A stretch of DNA of 39,981 nucleotides, taken from assembly GCA_031415055.1 (NCBI GenBank), contig JANOQZ010000022.1, positions 1-39,981 of the forward strand. The letters are read 5' to 3'. The translations under genes were made by a program, and so were the position numbers. Under the pieces are notes generated by a model. That model ran no database searches, was not told the origin of the DNA, and saw nothing but the letters and a program-made list of their open reading frames with translations. Below, in pieces: positions 1-7,712 of this stretch (its first letter is position 1; every line of letters begins with the position of its first letter). The DNA is from JANMOK01 sp031415055. GTDB taxonomy: Bacteria; Pseudomonadota; Alphaproteobacteria; Rhodobacterales; Rhodobacteraceae.

Positions 1-40
1 CGGCCAAAAGGGCATCGAGATCAAACGGGTCTTTGTGCAT
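1..40 (-). CDS. N-terminal fragment of a gene downstream of the ECF sigma factor (possible anti-sigma protein)
   Basis: Only the first 13 codons lie in the window, reading MHKDPFDLDALLA on the minus strand before the sequence ends. A GAGGAG Shine-Dalgarno lies 6 bases before the ATG at 40, which supports this start. An in-frame ATG at 67, overlapping the sigma-factor stop as ATGA, would add nine residues and is the alternative. Position immediately behind an ECF sigma gene is where anti-sigma or regulatory partners usually sit; that role is inference from context, because too little protein is visible to identify a family. Confidence 0.6.
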   Translation of the reverse strand, partial: MHKDPFDLDALLA

Positions 41-63
41 GTCAAACTCCTCTCGATAATCTT

Positions 64-639
64 TCATAGCAGGCCCACGGCAGCTTTGTGGGGCGCGAGC
101 AACGCCGCAAGGTTACGTTTGCCGCGCGATAACAGGCTTTCGACGGCTTCGATGGAAAGGCCGAGAATCTCGGCGATTTCCGGGTTGCCGCGTTCCTCAA
201 AATGGCGCAGTGCGACGGCAGCGCGTTGGCGCTCGGGCAGTTGGGCCATAGCTGCGTGCAGGGCCGCCAAACGGTCGCGGGCGATGAGCTTGGCGTCGAT
301 GCCGGGCGTATCGTCGGGCAGGTCATGCTGATCGTCCAAGGGCACGGAACGACGGCGACGCAGTCGGTCGGTACAAAGATTGGCGGTGACGCGGTAAAGC
401 CAGGTTGAGACTTGGGCGTTGCCACTTTGCCAATCCGGCGCGATTTTCCACAGCCGTAACATGGCTTCCTGCGCCACATCCTCGGCTTCGGTTTGATCGG
501 ACAACATGCGTCGCGCCAGAGACAGGCAGCGCGGGGCGTGGCGCAATGTCAGCGTTCGTGCGGCCAAACGGTCGCCTTTGGCAAAGCGCGCCAGAAGCAG
601 ATGGTCTGCTTCTGACGCGTCTTGGTCTGGCTCGGTCAT
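64..639 (-). CDS. ECF-type RNA polymerase sigma factor
   Basis: The 191-residue protein has the two domains of sigma-70 group 4 (ECF) factors. Region 2 lies at about residues 20-95, with the core-binding segment AEDVAQEAMLRLWK and a basic RLRRRR stretch at its end. Region 4 lies at about 130-180, where LPERQRAAVALRHFEE is followed by the helix-turn-helix EIAEILGLSIEAVESLLSRGKRNL. There is no extra C-terminal domain. It should direct RNA polymerase to a small stress or envelope regulon. It lies 38 bases behind an EF-hand protein gene and just ahead of a third gene on the same strand, so the three probably form one operon. The inducing signal cannot be read from the sequence. Confidence 0.9.
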   Translation of the reverse strand: MTEPDQDASEADHLLLARFAKGDRLAARTLTLRHAPRCLSLARRMLSDQTEAEDVAQEAMLRLWKIAPDWQSGNAQVSTWLYRVTANLCTDRLRRRRSVPLDDQHDLPDDTPGIDAKLIARDRLAALHAAMAQLPERQRAAVALRHFEERGNPEIAEILGLSIEAVESLLSRGKRNLAALLAPHKAAVGLL

Positions 640-677
640 GTTGGGCTATGCTCAATCATGCCCCCATATTGCCCGAT

Positions 678-1214
678 TTATTGGCCACGGCCAAACCAAT
701 TGCCGAACCAGCCATGGCGCTGGCCGTGACCACCGCCGTGGTTGCCCATTCGGCCCTGCATCTGTTGATGCATGGCATCGGCTTCGGCCTGCGAGATGGA
801 GCCATCGCTGTTGGCGTCGAGATGGTCAAACATCCGACCCATGCCCTTGTCGCCCATTTCATCGGCGGTGATGAAACCGTCGGAATTGGCGTCAAGGTCG
901 ATCATCATGTGCGCGATGCGTTTGGGTAGTTCGGTTTTCATGCGTTCCATCATCGCTGCCATGTGTTCGGTGTGCATGGTTTCGGCTTGCGCCAGAAGTT
1001 CAGCTTCGTCCAACTTGCCATCAGAATTGGTGTCGGCCTGGGCGAAACGCGCGGCTTTGGCGGCGTCAACTTCGGCTTGGGTGACGTTACCGTCTTTGTC
1101 GGCGTCCAGCGATTCAAACATCGCGCCGGGTGCCATGGGCGCATCTTGCGCGAAGGCCAGCGTTGGCGCTGCGAGGGCAAGGGCGGCGAGGGATGCGAAC
1201 ATAAGTTTCTTCAT
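678..1214 (-). CDS. Exported EF-hand calcium-binding protein
   Basis: The 178-residue protein starts with a clear signal peptide (MKKLMFASLAALALAAPTLA, cleavage probably after FA at 22) and so should act in the periplasm. Four canonical EF-hand loops of the DxDxDG type are visible at residues 37-48, 61-72, 108-119 and 133-144, each ending in the bidentate Glu at position 12, so all four look able to bind Ca2+. The 60-105 linker is Met- and Glu-rich and probably helical. The C-terminus (157-178) is a His/Gly/Trp-rich tail that could bind transition metals. It is the first gene of the operon that also encodes the ECF sigma factor. A role as sensor or as target of that sigma factor is inference. 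Confidence 0.9.
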   Translation of the reverse strand: MKKLMFASLAALALAAPTLAFAQDAPMAPGAMFESLDADKDGNVTQAEVDAAKAARFAQADTNSDGKLDEAELLAQAETMHTEHMAAMMERMKTELPKRIAHMMIDLDANSDGFITADEMGDKGMGRMFDHLDANSDGSISQAEADAMHQQMQGRMGNHGGGHGQRHGWFGNWFGRGQ

Positions 1215-1369
1215 TTTCTGCTCCGTTTCGTAAGCGCTGCTTCAGTGCCGCGCTTTCAAATAGTCAAACGACGGCCACGCAAGATTCCGTCGGAGATGTT
1301 TGCGACATCGCGCCGCAAGGCCACCTTGTCTCACTCACATTCGCGTTCATTGGCTTTAGAGATGCGCAG

Positions 1370-1774
1370 ATGAAAGACGAATCACATATTTTGCTAAGCG
1401 ATGATCTGCGCCCGCTGGCGAAAGCCTTGCGGCGCGGTTGGCGTCGCAAATGTCCGGCTTGTGGCGGTGGACCGCTGTTGTCGGGGTATTTGACGGTGCG
1501 CGAAACCTGCATGGCCTGTGGTGAGGAGCTGTATCACCACCGCGCCGATGATGGTCCGGCTTGGGCAACAATCATTGTAGCGGGGCATTTGTTGTCGCCG
1601 TTGCTGCTGATCGTGTTTGTGACATGGCGTCCCGAGGGTTGGGTGATGGCGGTGGGGTTTTCGGTGGCCTTCAGCGCTTTGGCGCTATTTCTGTTGCCGC
1701 GCGTAAAGGGCATGTTCGTGGCGATACAATGGGCCAAGAAGATGCATGGGTTTGGTCGAAGCGAAACCAACTGA
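1370..1774 (+). CDS. DUF983 family membrane protein
   Basis: The 134-residue protein has an N-terminal zinc-ribbon-like part with two CxxC pairs (CPAC near residue 28 and CMAC near 47), followed by two membrane segments at about 64-84 and 91-110. This is the layout of the DUF983 family, whose members occur widely in alphaproteobacteria and have no established function. It lies 116 bases upstream of rpmG on the same strand. The start at 1370 gives MKDESHILLSDDLRPLAKALRRG, a normal cytoplasmic N-terminus for the family. I infer an inner-membrane protein with a metal-binding head; nothing here shows what it does. Confidence 0.85.
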   Translation: MKDESHILLSDDLRPLAKALRRGWRRKCPACGGGPLLSGYLTVRETCMACGEELYHHRADDGPAWATIIVAGHLLSPLLLIVFVTWRPEGWVMAVGFSVAFSALALFLLPRVKGMFVAIQWAKKMHGFGRSETN

Positions 1775-1805
1775 ACGGATCGCTTGAATTCCGCGGCAGC
1801 GTCCC

Positions 1806-1833
1806 TTGACTTGGGCAATGGTGCGTGTAGAAG
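1806..1833 (+). promoter_or_regulatory. Candidate sigma-70 promoter for rpmG
   Basis: TTGACT at 1806-1811 and TAGAAG at 1828-1833 are separated by 16 bases. They lie about 60 bases ahead of the rpmG start in otherwise non-coding DNA, consistent with separate transcription of this ribosomal protein gene. Confidence 0.5.
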
Positions 1834-1890
1834 CCGGTCTCTGGAATTTACGGGTGCTTTGCTCCCGCGACGTATGACAAGGAACGGACC

Positions 1891-2058
1891 ATGGCGAAGC
1901 CAACGACGATCAAGATTCGGCTGAATTCGACGGCTGAAACCGGGCATTTCTATGTGGCCAAGAAAAACTCGCGCACGATGACCGAAAAAATGTCGGTGAA
2001 GAAATACGACCCGGTTGTGCGAAAGCACGTCGAATATAAGGAAGGCAAGATCAAGTGA
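1891..2058 (+). CDS. rpmG: 50S ribosomal protein L33
   Basis: This 55-residue protein (MAKPTTIKIRLNSTAETGHF onward, ending VRKHVEYKEGKIK) matches bacterial L33 over its whole length. The features seen are the YVAKKNSR core, the basic C-terminus and the usual size. Like other alphaproteobacterial L33 proteins it lacks the zinc-binding cysteine pairs. It is a component of the large ribosomal subunit near the E site. A GGAA ribosome-binding site lies 6 bases before the ATG. A promoter candidate lies upstream and a rho-independent terminator directly downstream, so it appears to be a monocistronic unit. It is easily missed because of its size. Confidence 0.97.
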   Translation: MAKPTTIKIRLNSTAETGHFYVAKKNSRTMTEKMSVKKYDPVVRKHVEYKEGKIK

Positions 2059-2092
2059 TCTTGGCGGATCGCCCGGATTGGGCTGTGGATCG

Positions 2093-2120
2093 AAAGCCGC
2101 GGGGTTTCCTGCGGCTTTTT
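2093..2120 (+). terminator. Rho-independent terminator of rpmG
   Basis: AAAGCCGC (2093-2100) pairs with GCGGCTTT (2111-2118) around a 10-base loop and runs into a T stretch. It lies 35 bases after the rpmG stop. Confidence 0.8.
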
Positions 2121-2137
2121 CGTTTTTGGCGGGTGGC

Positions 2138-2632
2138 ATGGACGAAATTGCGCCATTGAACCTGCGCGTTGCCGGGTTGGGCGACGGCAAGGCAGTGACG
2201 GGGCTGCTGACGATTTCCTATACACGGGTGTTGGCGGCGGATTATTCGGTGGCGCAGTTGCGGGCGATGCTGCCGTCGGTGACGGTGGCCAATCGGGCGA
2301 TACTTCAGTCGGGGCGGTATTATTTGGTGGCGTCGGGCGAGATTGCGGTTGGCTGCGGAGGGTGGAGCCTGCGCGGCAATAGGACAGCGCGGCTGCATTA
2401 TTTCGCCACCCATCCAAATTGGTTGCGCATGGGCGTCGGGCGTCTGGTGATGCATGCATGTTTGGATGCGGCCAAGCGTGCGGGTGCCGAATGGTGCACC
2501 TGTTCGGCGACTTTGGGTGCGGTGCCGTTTTACCGAAGTTTCGGTTTTCAAGTGGCAGGGCGGGGCGATATCAGGGCCGGTCGCGGCTTGGGATTTCCGG
2601 TGGTCGAAATGGTCTTGGACCTGCAGAAATGA
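2138..2632 (+). CDS. GNAT family N-acetyltransferase
   Basis: The 164-residue protein starts MDEIAPLNLRVAGLGDGKAVTGLL and has the GNAT fold order. An N-terminal strand-helix unit is followed by a central strand ending LHYFATHPNWLRMGVGRLVMHACLDAA, whose RMGVGRL is the acetyl-CoA pyrophosphate loop (Q/RxxGxG/A), and then by AVPFYRSFGFQVAG, the typical C-terminal motif. It should transfer an acyl group from acyl-CoA to an amine; the substrate is unknown. An upstream in-frame extension to 2015 would run through rpmG and the terminator, so the ATG at 2138 is preferred although its ribosome-binding site is weak. It is convergent with the Bax-inhibitor gene. Confidence 0.85.
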   Translation: MDEIAPLNLRVAGLGDGKAVTGLLTISYTRVLAADYSVAQLRAMLPSVTVANRAILQSGRYYLVASGEIAVGCGGWSLRGNRTARLHYFATHPNWLRMGVGRLVMHACLDAAKRAGAEWCTCSATLGAVPFYRSFGFQVAGRGDIRAGRGLGFPVVEMVLDLQK

Positions 2633-2659
2633 AAAGGCCGGTCACAGGGACCGGCCTTT
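2633..2659. terminator. Bidirectional terminator between convergent genes
   Basis: A perfect 11-bp stem, AAAGGCCGGTC (2633-2643) with GACCGGCCTTT (2649-2659), closes a 5-base loop. It lies directly at the acetyltransferase stop, and the A-rich and T-rich flanks let it work for the convergent minus-strand gene as well. Confidence 0.85.
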
Positions 2660-2681
2660 GATTATTATATGTAACGCGGGA

Positions 2682-3407
2682 TTATTCGCGGTTGCCCATG
2701 AAGCTGAGCAGGAACATGAACATGTTCAGGAAGTCGAGATACAGGTTCAACGCGCCCATGATGGCGGCTTTGCCCAGCCATTCCTGACCCTGTGCCGAAG
2801 TGGCCATTTGCACATACTGACTTTTGATTTTCTGCGTGTCATAGGCGGTAAGGCCAGCAAAGATCAGCACGCCGAGCGAGGAAATGGCGAAGTTCACCGC
2901 GCTTGAGGCGAGGAAGATGTTGACGATTGACGCGACGAGCAAGCCGATCACGCCCATGATGAGGAACGAACCCCAGCCGGAAATATCGCGTTTGGTCGTG
3001 TAACCCCACAGGCTGAGGCCAGCGAAGGCGACAGCGGTTGCGAGGAAAGTCTGCACAATCGAAAAGTCGGTGTAGACCGCGAAAATGAACGAAATCGACA
3101 GGCCCATCAGCGCCGAAAACAGGGCAAACACGCCTTGTGCGGCGGTTTGCGACATCCGGTTGATCATGGCGCTAAAGGCGAAAACCACAATCAGCGGCGC
3201 GAACATCACGACCCAACGCAGCGGTGACGCAAAGATTGCGTTAAGCAGATATGGGCTGCTGCCGACGCCGTAGGCGACGGCACCGGTGATGACCATGGCC
3301 ACCGACATCAGGCCATAGACCTTGTTCATATGGGCGCGAAGCCCCTCGTCAATAGCCAATCCCTGCGTGCCAGCACTGGCGCGGCGGATGGTATCATATT
3401 CGGCCAT
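2682..3407 (-). CDS. Bax inhibitor-1 (YbhL/YccA) family membrane protein
   Basis: This is a 241-residue multi-spanning inner-membrane protein with about seven hydrophobic segments. It shows the BI-1/TMBIM C-terminal signature, in which the AYDTQKIK motif with its conserved Asp follows the sixth segment and a last segment (LYLDFLNMFMFLLSFM) comes before the short tail. Family members act as pH-dependent calcium leak channels or modulators of membrane proteolysis; the role here is unknown. The ATG at 3407 has an AGGAGG ribosome-binding site 6 bases upstream and gives the usual MAEYDTIRR start, so the longer frame to 3449 is rejected. It is followed by a strong bidirectional terminator. Confidence 0.93.
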   Translation of the reverse strand: MAEYDTIRRASAGTQGLAIDEGLRAHMNKVYGLMSVAMVITGAVAYGVGSSPYLLNAIFASPLRWVVMFAPLIVVFAFSAMINRMSQTAAQGVFALFSALMGLSISFIFAVYTDFSIVQTFLATAVAFAGLSLWGYTTKRDISGWGSFLIMGVIGLLVASIVNIFLASSAVNFAISSLGVLIFAGLTAYDTQKIKSQYVQMATSAQGQEWLGKAAIMGALNLYLDFLNMFMFLLSFMGNRE

Positions 3408-3462
3408 GGTTCCCTCCTGAGGTCGAAAAATCGGCCAATGCATGCGCACTGGTTTCCCGGTA

Positions 3463-3492
3463 TAGGTATGGTGATTGTCGCGCCTTTTTCAA
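3463..3492 (-). promoter_or_regulatory. Candidate promoter for the Bax-inhibitor gene
   Basis: On the minus strand TTGAAA (3492-3487) and TACCTA (3468-3463) are separated by 18 bases and lie about 55 bases before the start codon, in the gap behind the ABC permease. The -10 match is only moderate. Confidence 0.35.
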
Positions 3493-3525
3493 GGCATAAG
3501 TGGGGAAATGTCGGGAAAGTGCGGT

Positions 3526-6033
3526 TTAGTCTTGGCCGCGCAACACTGATGCCGGGCGTGTAGCCAAGGGTCGCCACGTATAGAGCAGACCGGCGATGAG
3601 GCTGGCGAAGGTTCCAAGAGCAACAATGGCTACGGCGGAGCCGCCTTGGAACGTGTAGGTTGATTCCATTTCAAAAGTGACAATCGCCCATCCAGCAAGG
3701 GCTGCAGTAGCTATTGCAACGGCGCCTGCTGCGGCACCGGCGATGGCAGATCGTAAGGCAAAGCTGACAAGGATCGTTGTACGGTCGGCTCCGGTGGTTT
3801 TGAGAATCGCTGCCTCGTAGGTGCGGGATCGCTCGGTAACTGCGGCAGTGCCGATCAGCACGATGAACCCTGTCAGCAAAGTTGCCAGCGCGCCCCAACG
3901 TGTAGCTGCGGCAAGGCTGGCGAGGTTCTTGGCGGCAGAGGCGATGCCTTCGCGCACCGAGATCATGGTGATGTTGGGGAATTCTCCGGCGACATTGCGC
4001 AGCAGGCGGCCTTCGGCGGCGGGTTCGGCGTAAATGGTGGCGATGGAGGTATGCGGCGCGGCTTGCAGGGCGGCGGGGTTCATCACCATCAGGAAATTGA
4101 TCCCCATGTCGCGGAATTCGACGACGCGAAATGAGGTGATTTTGGCGGTGATGTCGCGGCCCAAGACGTTGAGGGTGATCATGTCGCCAAGTTTGAGGCC
4201 AAGTTCGGTGGCTTCTTCTGTGGCGAAACTGACTTGTGGCTCGCCGGTGTAATTTTCCGGCCACCAAGTGCCAGCGGTCAGGATGGTGCCGGTCGGTGGG
4301 GTGGCCGAATAGGTGACCCCTCGGTCGCCATCGAGCGTCCAATGACTGTGGCCGACGTAGTCTTCGGCGGGCAAGTTGTTGATGCGGGTAAGGATGCCGC
4401 GCAGCATCGGGGTGGTTTCGGTCTTGCTGACTTCGGGGTCGGCGGCGGTGATTTGCGTGAAGGGCTCGATCTGGTCTTGTTGGATGTCGAGCACGAAGAA
4501 TGCCGGGGCAACGGCGGGCAGTTCGGAGCGCATGACGTTTTGCAGGTTTGCATCGACTTGGCCGATAGTCGCCAGCACCGTCAGGCCAAGTCCGAGCGAG
4601 AGGATGACCGAATTTGCCTCGCCGCCTGGGCCTGCGATGGAACGCAAGGCCAGGCGCAGCGCGGGGCGGCTTTGGGTTAGTTTGGTTGCCAGTCGTGCGG
4701 CGAGAAAGCGGGTCAGGCGGGCGTTGAGACGCAGTATGAATAGCGATGCGATGATGCCTGCGGCGAACCAGAGGGTGAGGGTGGGCATGTCGGTGAGAAA
4801 GGCGGCACTTGCAACAAGGGCGGCGGCGATGAAGAAGGTTGCGACGATATAGGGCCAGCGCGGCCAGTTCGCCTTGCTTGTTTGAGCGCGGAATAGGCCC
4901 GAAGCTTTGATGTTGCGGGTTCGGGCCAAGGGCCAGAGGGCGAAGGCGAACATGGCGAGGGTGCCGTAGAGGGCGGCCTCTAGAATGGGTCGCGGGTAGA
5001 CGGCGAACAGCGCGGGGACCGGCAGTTTGCTGGCGAGGAGCGGGCCAAGGAAGGCGGGAATGGCGGCACCAAGGGCTAGGCCGATTGCGACGCCGAGCGT
5101 GCCCATGAGCGTGATGAGGGTGAAGTAGACGGTGAATATGGTATTGCCGGTTGCGCCAAGGGTTTTCAGCGTGGCGATGGTGTCCGTTTTGCGGTCGAGA
5201 TAGCTGCGCACGGCGGCGACAACGCCGATACCGCCAACAGCGAGGCCGGCGAGGCCGACGAGGGTGAGGAATGACCCCATGCGGCGGACGAAGCGCTCGA
5301 TGCCGGGGGCGGCGTTGCGGCGGTCGGTCCAGCGCAGGCCGGTGGTGGTGAAACGGGATTCGGCATCGGATTGGAGGTTGGGTAAGTCGGTTTGTGGCGG
5401 GAGTTTCAGGCGATAGGCGGAATCAAACAGCGCTCCGGGTTCGAGAAGGCCGCTGTCTTTGAGGGACTCGGTAAGCAGGATGATTTTGGGGCCAAAAGCG
5501 AAGCCGGCGCTGGCGTTGTCGGGTTCGTGGGTGAGGATGGCGTTGAGGGTGAAGGTGTTGGTGCCAATGGTGATTTTGTCGCCTATTTTCAAGCTGAGGC
5601 GTTCAACCAAGGCGCGTTCGGCGATGAAACCGTTGCTGGCCAAGGCTTTGGCTAGGGGGATTTCGGGGTCCAACGTGATGTCGCCGTAGAGCGGATAGAG
5701 GTCGTCCACGGCTTTGACTTGCACCAAGGCACGGTCGTTTTTTTTGACAGCCATTGAACGGAATTGCAGGGTTTCAGAGACCTGTTCGGCATTGCTGTGC
5801 ATCCACGCCAATTCGTCGGGGCTGGCCTTGCGATAGGTAAATTCGGCTTGCGCATCGCCGCCAAGGATTGTGGTGGCTTCTTGGGTGAGGCCGTTTTGGA
5901 TTGCCGTTTTGATCGAACCGACGATGGCGATGGAGGCGACGCCAAGGGCGATACAGGCGAGGAATATCCGGAAACCGCTGAGGCCGCCGCGCAATTCGCG
6001 GCCGGCGATGCGCAGGGCGGAGCGCAGGCTCAT
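3526..6033 (-). CDS. ABC transporter permease, FtsX-like (YbbP type)
   Basis: The 835-residue permease has two FtsX-type repeats. A first membrane segment at about 20-42 is followed by a large extracytoplasmic domain. Next comes a bundle of membrane helices (about 255-460) including the GIGVVAAVRSYLDRKTDTIATLKTLGAT coupling region. A second periplasmic domain follows, with a final set of helices near 700-830 containing ERSRTYEAAILKTTGADR, the equivalent coupling motif. This is the architecture of YbbP/LolC-MacB-like permeases that act on lipids or hydrophobic substrates rather than importing solutes. Its start codon overlaps the stop of the ATPase gene (ATGA), so the two are translationally coupled subunits of one transporter. 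The substrate is not known. Confidence 0.92.
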   Translation of the reverse strand: MSLRSALRIAGRELRGGLSGFRIFLACIALGVASIAIVGSIKTAIQNGLTQEATTILGGDAQAEFTYRKASPDELAWMHSNAEQVSETLQFRSMAVKKNDRALVQVKAVDDLYPLYGDITLDPEIPLAKALASNGFIAERALVERLSLKIGDKITIGTNTFTLNAILTHEPDNASAGFAFGPKIILLTESLKDSGLLEPGALFDSAYRLKLPPQTDLPNLQSDAESRFTTTGLRWTDRRNAAPGIERFVRRMGSFLTLVGLAGLAVGGIGVVAAVRSYLDRKTDTIATLKTLGATGNTIFTVYFTLITLMGTLGVAIGLALGAAIPAFLGPLLASKLPVPALFAVYPRPILEAALYGTLAMFAFALWPLARTRNIKASGLFRAQTSKANWPRWPYIVATFFIAAALVASAAFLTDMPTLTLWFAAGIIASLFILRLNARLTRFLAARLATKLTQSRPALRLALRSIAGPGGEANSVILSLGLGLTVLATIGQVDANLQNVMRSELPAVAPAFFVLDIQQDQIEPFTQITAADPEVSKTETTPMLRGILTRINNLPAEDYVGHSHWTLDGDRGVTYSATPPTGTILTAGTWWPENYTGEPQVSFATEEATELGLKLGDMITLNVLGRDITAKITSFRVVEFRDMGINFLMVMNPAALQAAPHTSIATIYAEPAAEGRLLRNVAGEFPNITMISVREGIASAAKNLASLAAATRWGALATLLTGFIVLIGTAAVTERSRTYEAAILKTTGADRTTILVSFALRSAIAGAAAGAVAIATAALAGWAIVTFEMESTYTFQGGSAVAIVALGTFASLIAGLLYTWRPLATRPASVLRGQD

Positions 6034-6698
6034 GCGATTTGGCCGTCGTGCAGATGGATGATGCGGTCGCAGCGGGCAGCGAGTTCGGGCGCGTGGGTGA
6101 CAAGGACAAGGGTGGCGTCGTGTTGGTCGCGCAGGGTGAACAGCAGGTCCATGATAGCAGCGCCGTTCACGGTATCGAGATTGCCGGTCGGTTCATCGGC
6201 GAGCAGGATTTTGGGGCGTGGGGCCGAAGCGCGGGCGAGGGCGACGCGCTGTTGTTCACCGCCCGAAAGCTGGGCGGGGTAATGGTGCAGACGGTGCGAC
6301 AGGCCGACAGTGGCTAGTTCGGCTGTTGCGCGGGCCATGGCATCGGGGGCATGGGCGAGTTCAAGGGGGGTGGCGACGTTTTCCAGCGCGGTCATGGTGG
6401 GAATCAGGTGGAAGGATTGAAAAACAATCCCCATATGGTGACGACGAAAGCGGGCGAGGTTATCTTCGTTCATTCGCGTGAGATTGTGGCCAAAGGCAGT
6501 TATGCTGCCGCTGGACGCGGCTTCCAGCCCGCCCATCAGCATGAGGAGCGAGGATTTGCCACTGCCCGACGGACCAACGAGGCCCAGGGTCTCGCCTTTG
6601 GCGACATCCAGCGAGATGCCGCGCAGGATTTCGATGGGGCCGGCATTTCCCGCGAGGGTCAGGCGAACATCGTTGAGGGAAATCACGGGGGCGTTCAT
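6030..6698 (-). CDS. ABC transporter ATP-binding protein (YbbA/LolD type)
   Basis: The 222-residue ATPase has all motifs of an active ABC subunit: Walker A GPSGSGKSS near residue 40, a Q-loop in VFQSFHLIP, signature LSGGEQQRVALARA, Walker B ILLADEPTGNLD and the switch His in VTHAPEL. The short length and sequence place it with the LolD/MacB/YbbA branch that powers FtsX-type permeases; the cognate permease overlaps its stop by 4 bases. The start MNAPVISLNDVRLTL at 6698 is chosen because the longer frame to 6935 runs antisense through tesA. The start codon itself overlaps the divergent tesA start codon. Confidence 0.93.
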   Translation of the reverse strand: MNAPVISLNDVRLTLAGNAGPIEILRGISLDVAKGETLGLVGPSGSGKSSLLMLMGGLEAASSGSITAFGHNLTRMNEDNLARFRRHHMGIVFQSFHLIPTMTALENVATPLELAHAPDAMARATAELATVGLSHRLHHYPAQLSGGEQQRVALARASAPRPKILLADEPTGNLDTVNGAAIMDLLFTLRDQHDATLVLVTHAPELAARCDRIIHLHDGQIA

Positions 6699-7383
6699 GT
6701 TGGGGATTTCCGCGTTTGTGAGCCTGAAGGTTGGATATGGGGCGCAGGCTTGGCTGCGCAAGGCGGCTTTTGTCGCAAGTTTCGTATTTATCGTGCAGCC
6801 TGCCAGCGCCGAAACGGTGATTTTGGCTTTTGGCGATAGTTTGACGGCTGGGTTTGGACTGGCTGAGGCGGAGGGGTTCACCGTGCAGTTGCAGGGTTGG
6901 TTGGGCGAGCACGGTGAGGACGTGCAGGTGGTCAATGCTGGGGTGTCGGGCGATACGACGGCGGGGGGATTGGCACGGATCGATTGGTCGCTGACGGAGG
7001 ATGTAGACGCGGTGATCTTGGAATTGGGGGGGAATGATTTGTTGAGGGCTTTGCCCCCAGCGGAAGCGCGGGCGAATTTGGACGGGATACTGGCGGCAAT
7101 TTCGGCGCGGCAGTTGCCTATCTTGTTGGTGGGGTTGCCGGGACCGCCGAATTTGGGAGCGGATTACAAGGCCGAGTTCGACGCGATGTTCCCGGAATTA
7201 TCCGCGAAATACGGCGCGATATTGTATCCGAATTTCTTGAAAGCGGTCGCCAAGGACAAGACTTTTATGGAAATTGCCGCGCTGTTTCAGCCCGACGGAT
7301 TGCATCCCGATGCCGTCGGGGTGAAGGCTATTGTCGATGATATTGGGCCATTCGTGTTGCGTCTGATTGCCGAGGTTGACTGA
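6697..7383 (+). CDS. tesA: Arylesterase / acyl-CoA thioesterase I, SGNH hydrolase
   Basis: The 228-residue protein has an N-terminal signal sequence (hydrophobic stretch about 22-38 ending in PASA) and all SGNH blocks. The nucleophile is Ser48 in FGDSLTAG, followed by the block II Gly in NAGVSGDTTAGG, the block III Asn in GGNDLLR, and Asp200 and His203 in DGLHPDAVG. Members hydrolyse thioesters, aryl esters and lysophospholipids in the periplasm. The ATG at 6697 is the first start that avoids the divergent ATPase gene; a TTG at 6700 or GTG at 6718 would also keep the signal peptide. The same head-to-head arrangement of tesA with a YbbA/YbbP transporter is known from E. coli, which supports the assignment. 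Confidence 0.93.
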   Translation: MLGISAFVSLKVGYGAQAWLRKAAFVASFVFIVQPASAETVILAFGDSLTAGFGLAEAEGFTVQLQGWLGEHGEDVQVVNAGVSGDTTAGGLARIDWSLTEDVDAVILELGGNDLLRALPPAEARANLDGILAAISARQLPILLVGLPGPPNLGADYKAEFDAMFPELSAKYGAILYPNFLKAVAKDKTFMEIAALFQPDGLHPDAVGVKAIVDDIGPFVLRLIAEVD

Positions 7384-7588
7384 CTCGACCAAAATCGGGC
7401 CGCATCCAGAACGGCTGCGAAAGTTCGTGTTCGACATCGGCACGGGTGAGGCCGAGGTCTTTTAGGGCGGTCCCATCCAATTGCGCGAGGTGATGACGTT
7501 GGCGCGAGATAGCGAATGCTGTCGTCAGCCAATGGAAAAAGCCTTGGTTGCGGCGCGGTGATTGTGCTCGTGTAATATCAGCGTGCAT
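7328..7588 (-). CDS. DUF1127 (YjiS-like) small protein
   Basis: The 86-residue protein contains the DUF1127 core RQRHHLAQLDGTALKDLGLTRADVEHELSQPFW: an amphipathic helix, the invariant L-x-D-I/L-G-L turn and a final aromatic pair. Related small Arg-rich proteins bind RNA or affect carbon and phosphate metabolism in alphaproteobacteria. The ATG at 7588 has GGAG 7 bases upstream and is preferred over the ATG at 7600. The roughly 27-residue tail after the domain is low in recognisable features and its last 56 bases run antisense into the 3' end of tesA. It is divergent from a LysR gene, which probably controls it. Confidence 0.85.
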   Translation of the reverse strand: MHADITRAQSPRRNQGFFHWLTTAFAISRQRHHLAQLDGTALKDLGLTRADVEHELSQPFWMRPDFGRVSQPRQSDATRMAQYHRQ

Positions 7589-7607
7589 GATGGTCTCCAT
7601 TAAGATA

Positions 7608-7700
7608 TTTGATGTATCGTCTTTGATTCATCGTTTTTGCTGATTTGTTTTGACATGCGGCGAGAAATAATGAAAATGAATGTTTGAGAGATGAATCATC
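7608..7700. promoter_or_regulatory. Candidate LysR operator sites in the DUF1127/LysR divergent region
   Basis: Two direct repeats, TTTGATGTATCGTC (7608-7621) and TTTGATTCATCGTT (7622-7635), lie head to tail with a 14-base period. GATGAATCATC at 7690-7700, a perfect palindrome around a central A, carries the same GATTCATC element in inverted orientation and lies 12 bases before the LysR start. The spacing and symmetry fit binding by the adjacent regulator; the assignment is inference. Confidence 0.45.
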
Positions 7701-7712
7701 ACGGATGTTGAT

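Noticed and set aside
3482..3495. GCCTT-TTTC-AAGGC hairpin as terminator of the ABC permease
   Set aside because: It lies on the 5' side of the next gene with no T-run in the minus-strand direction; stem only 5 bp.
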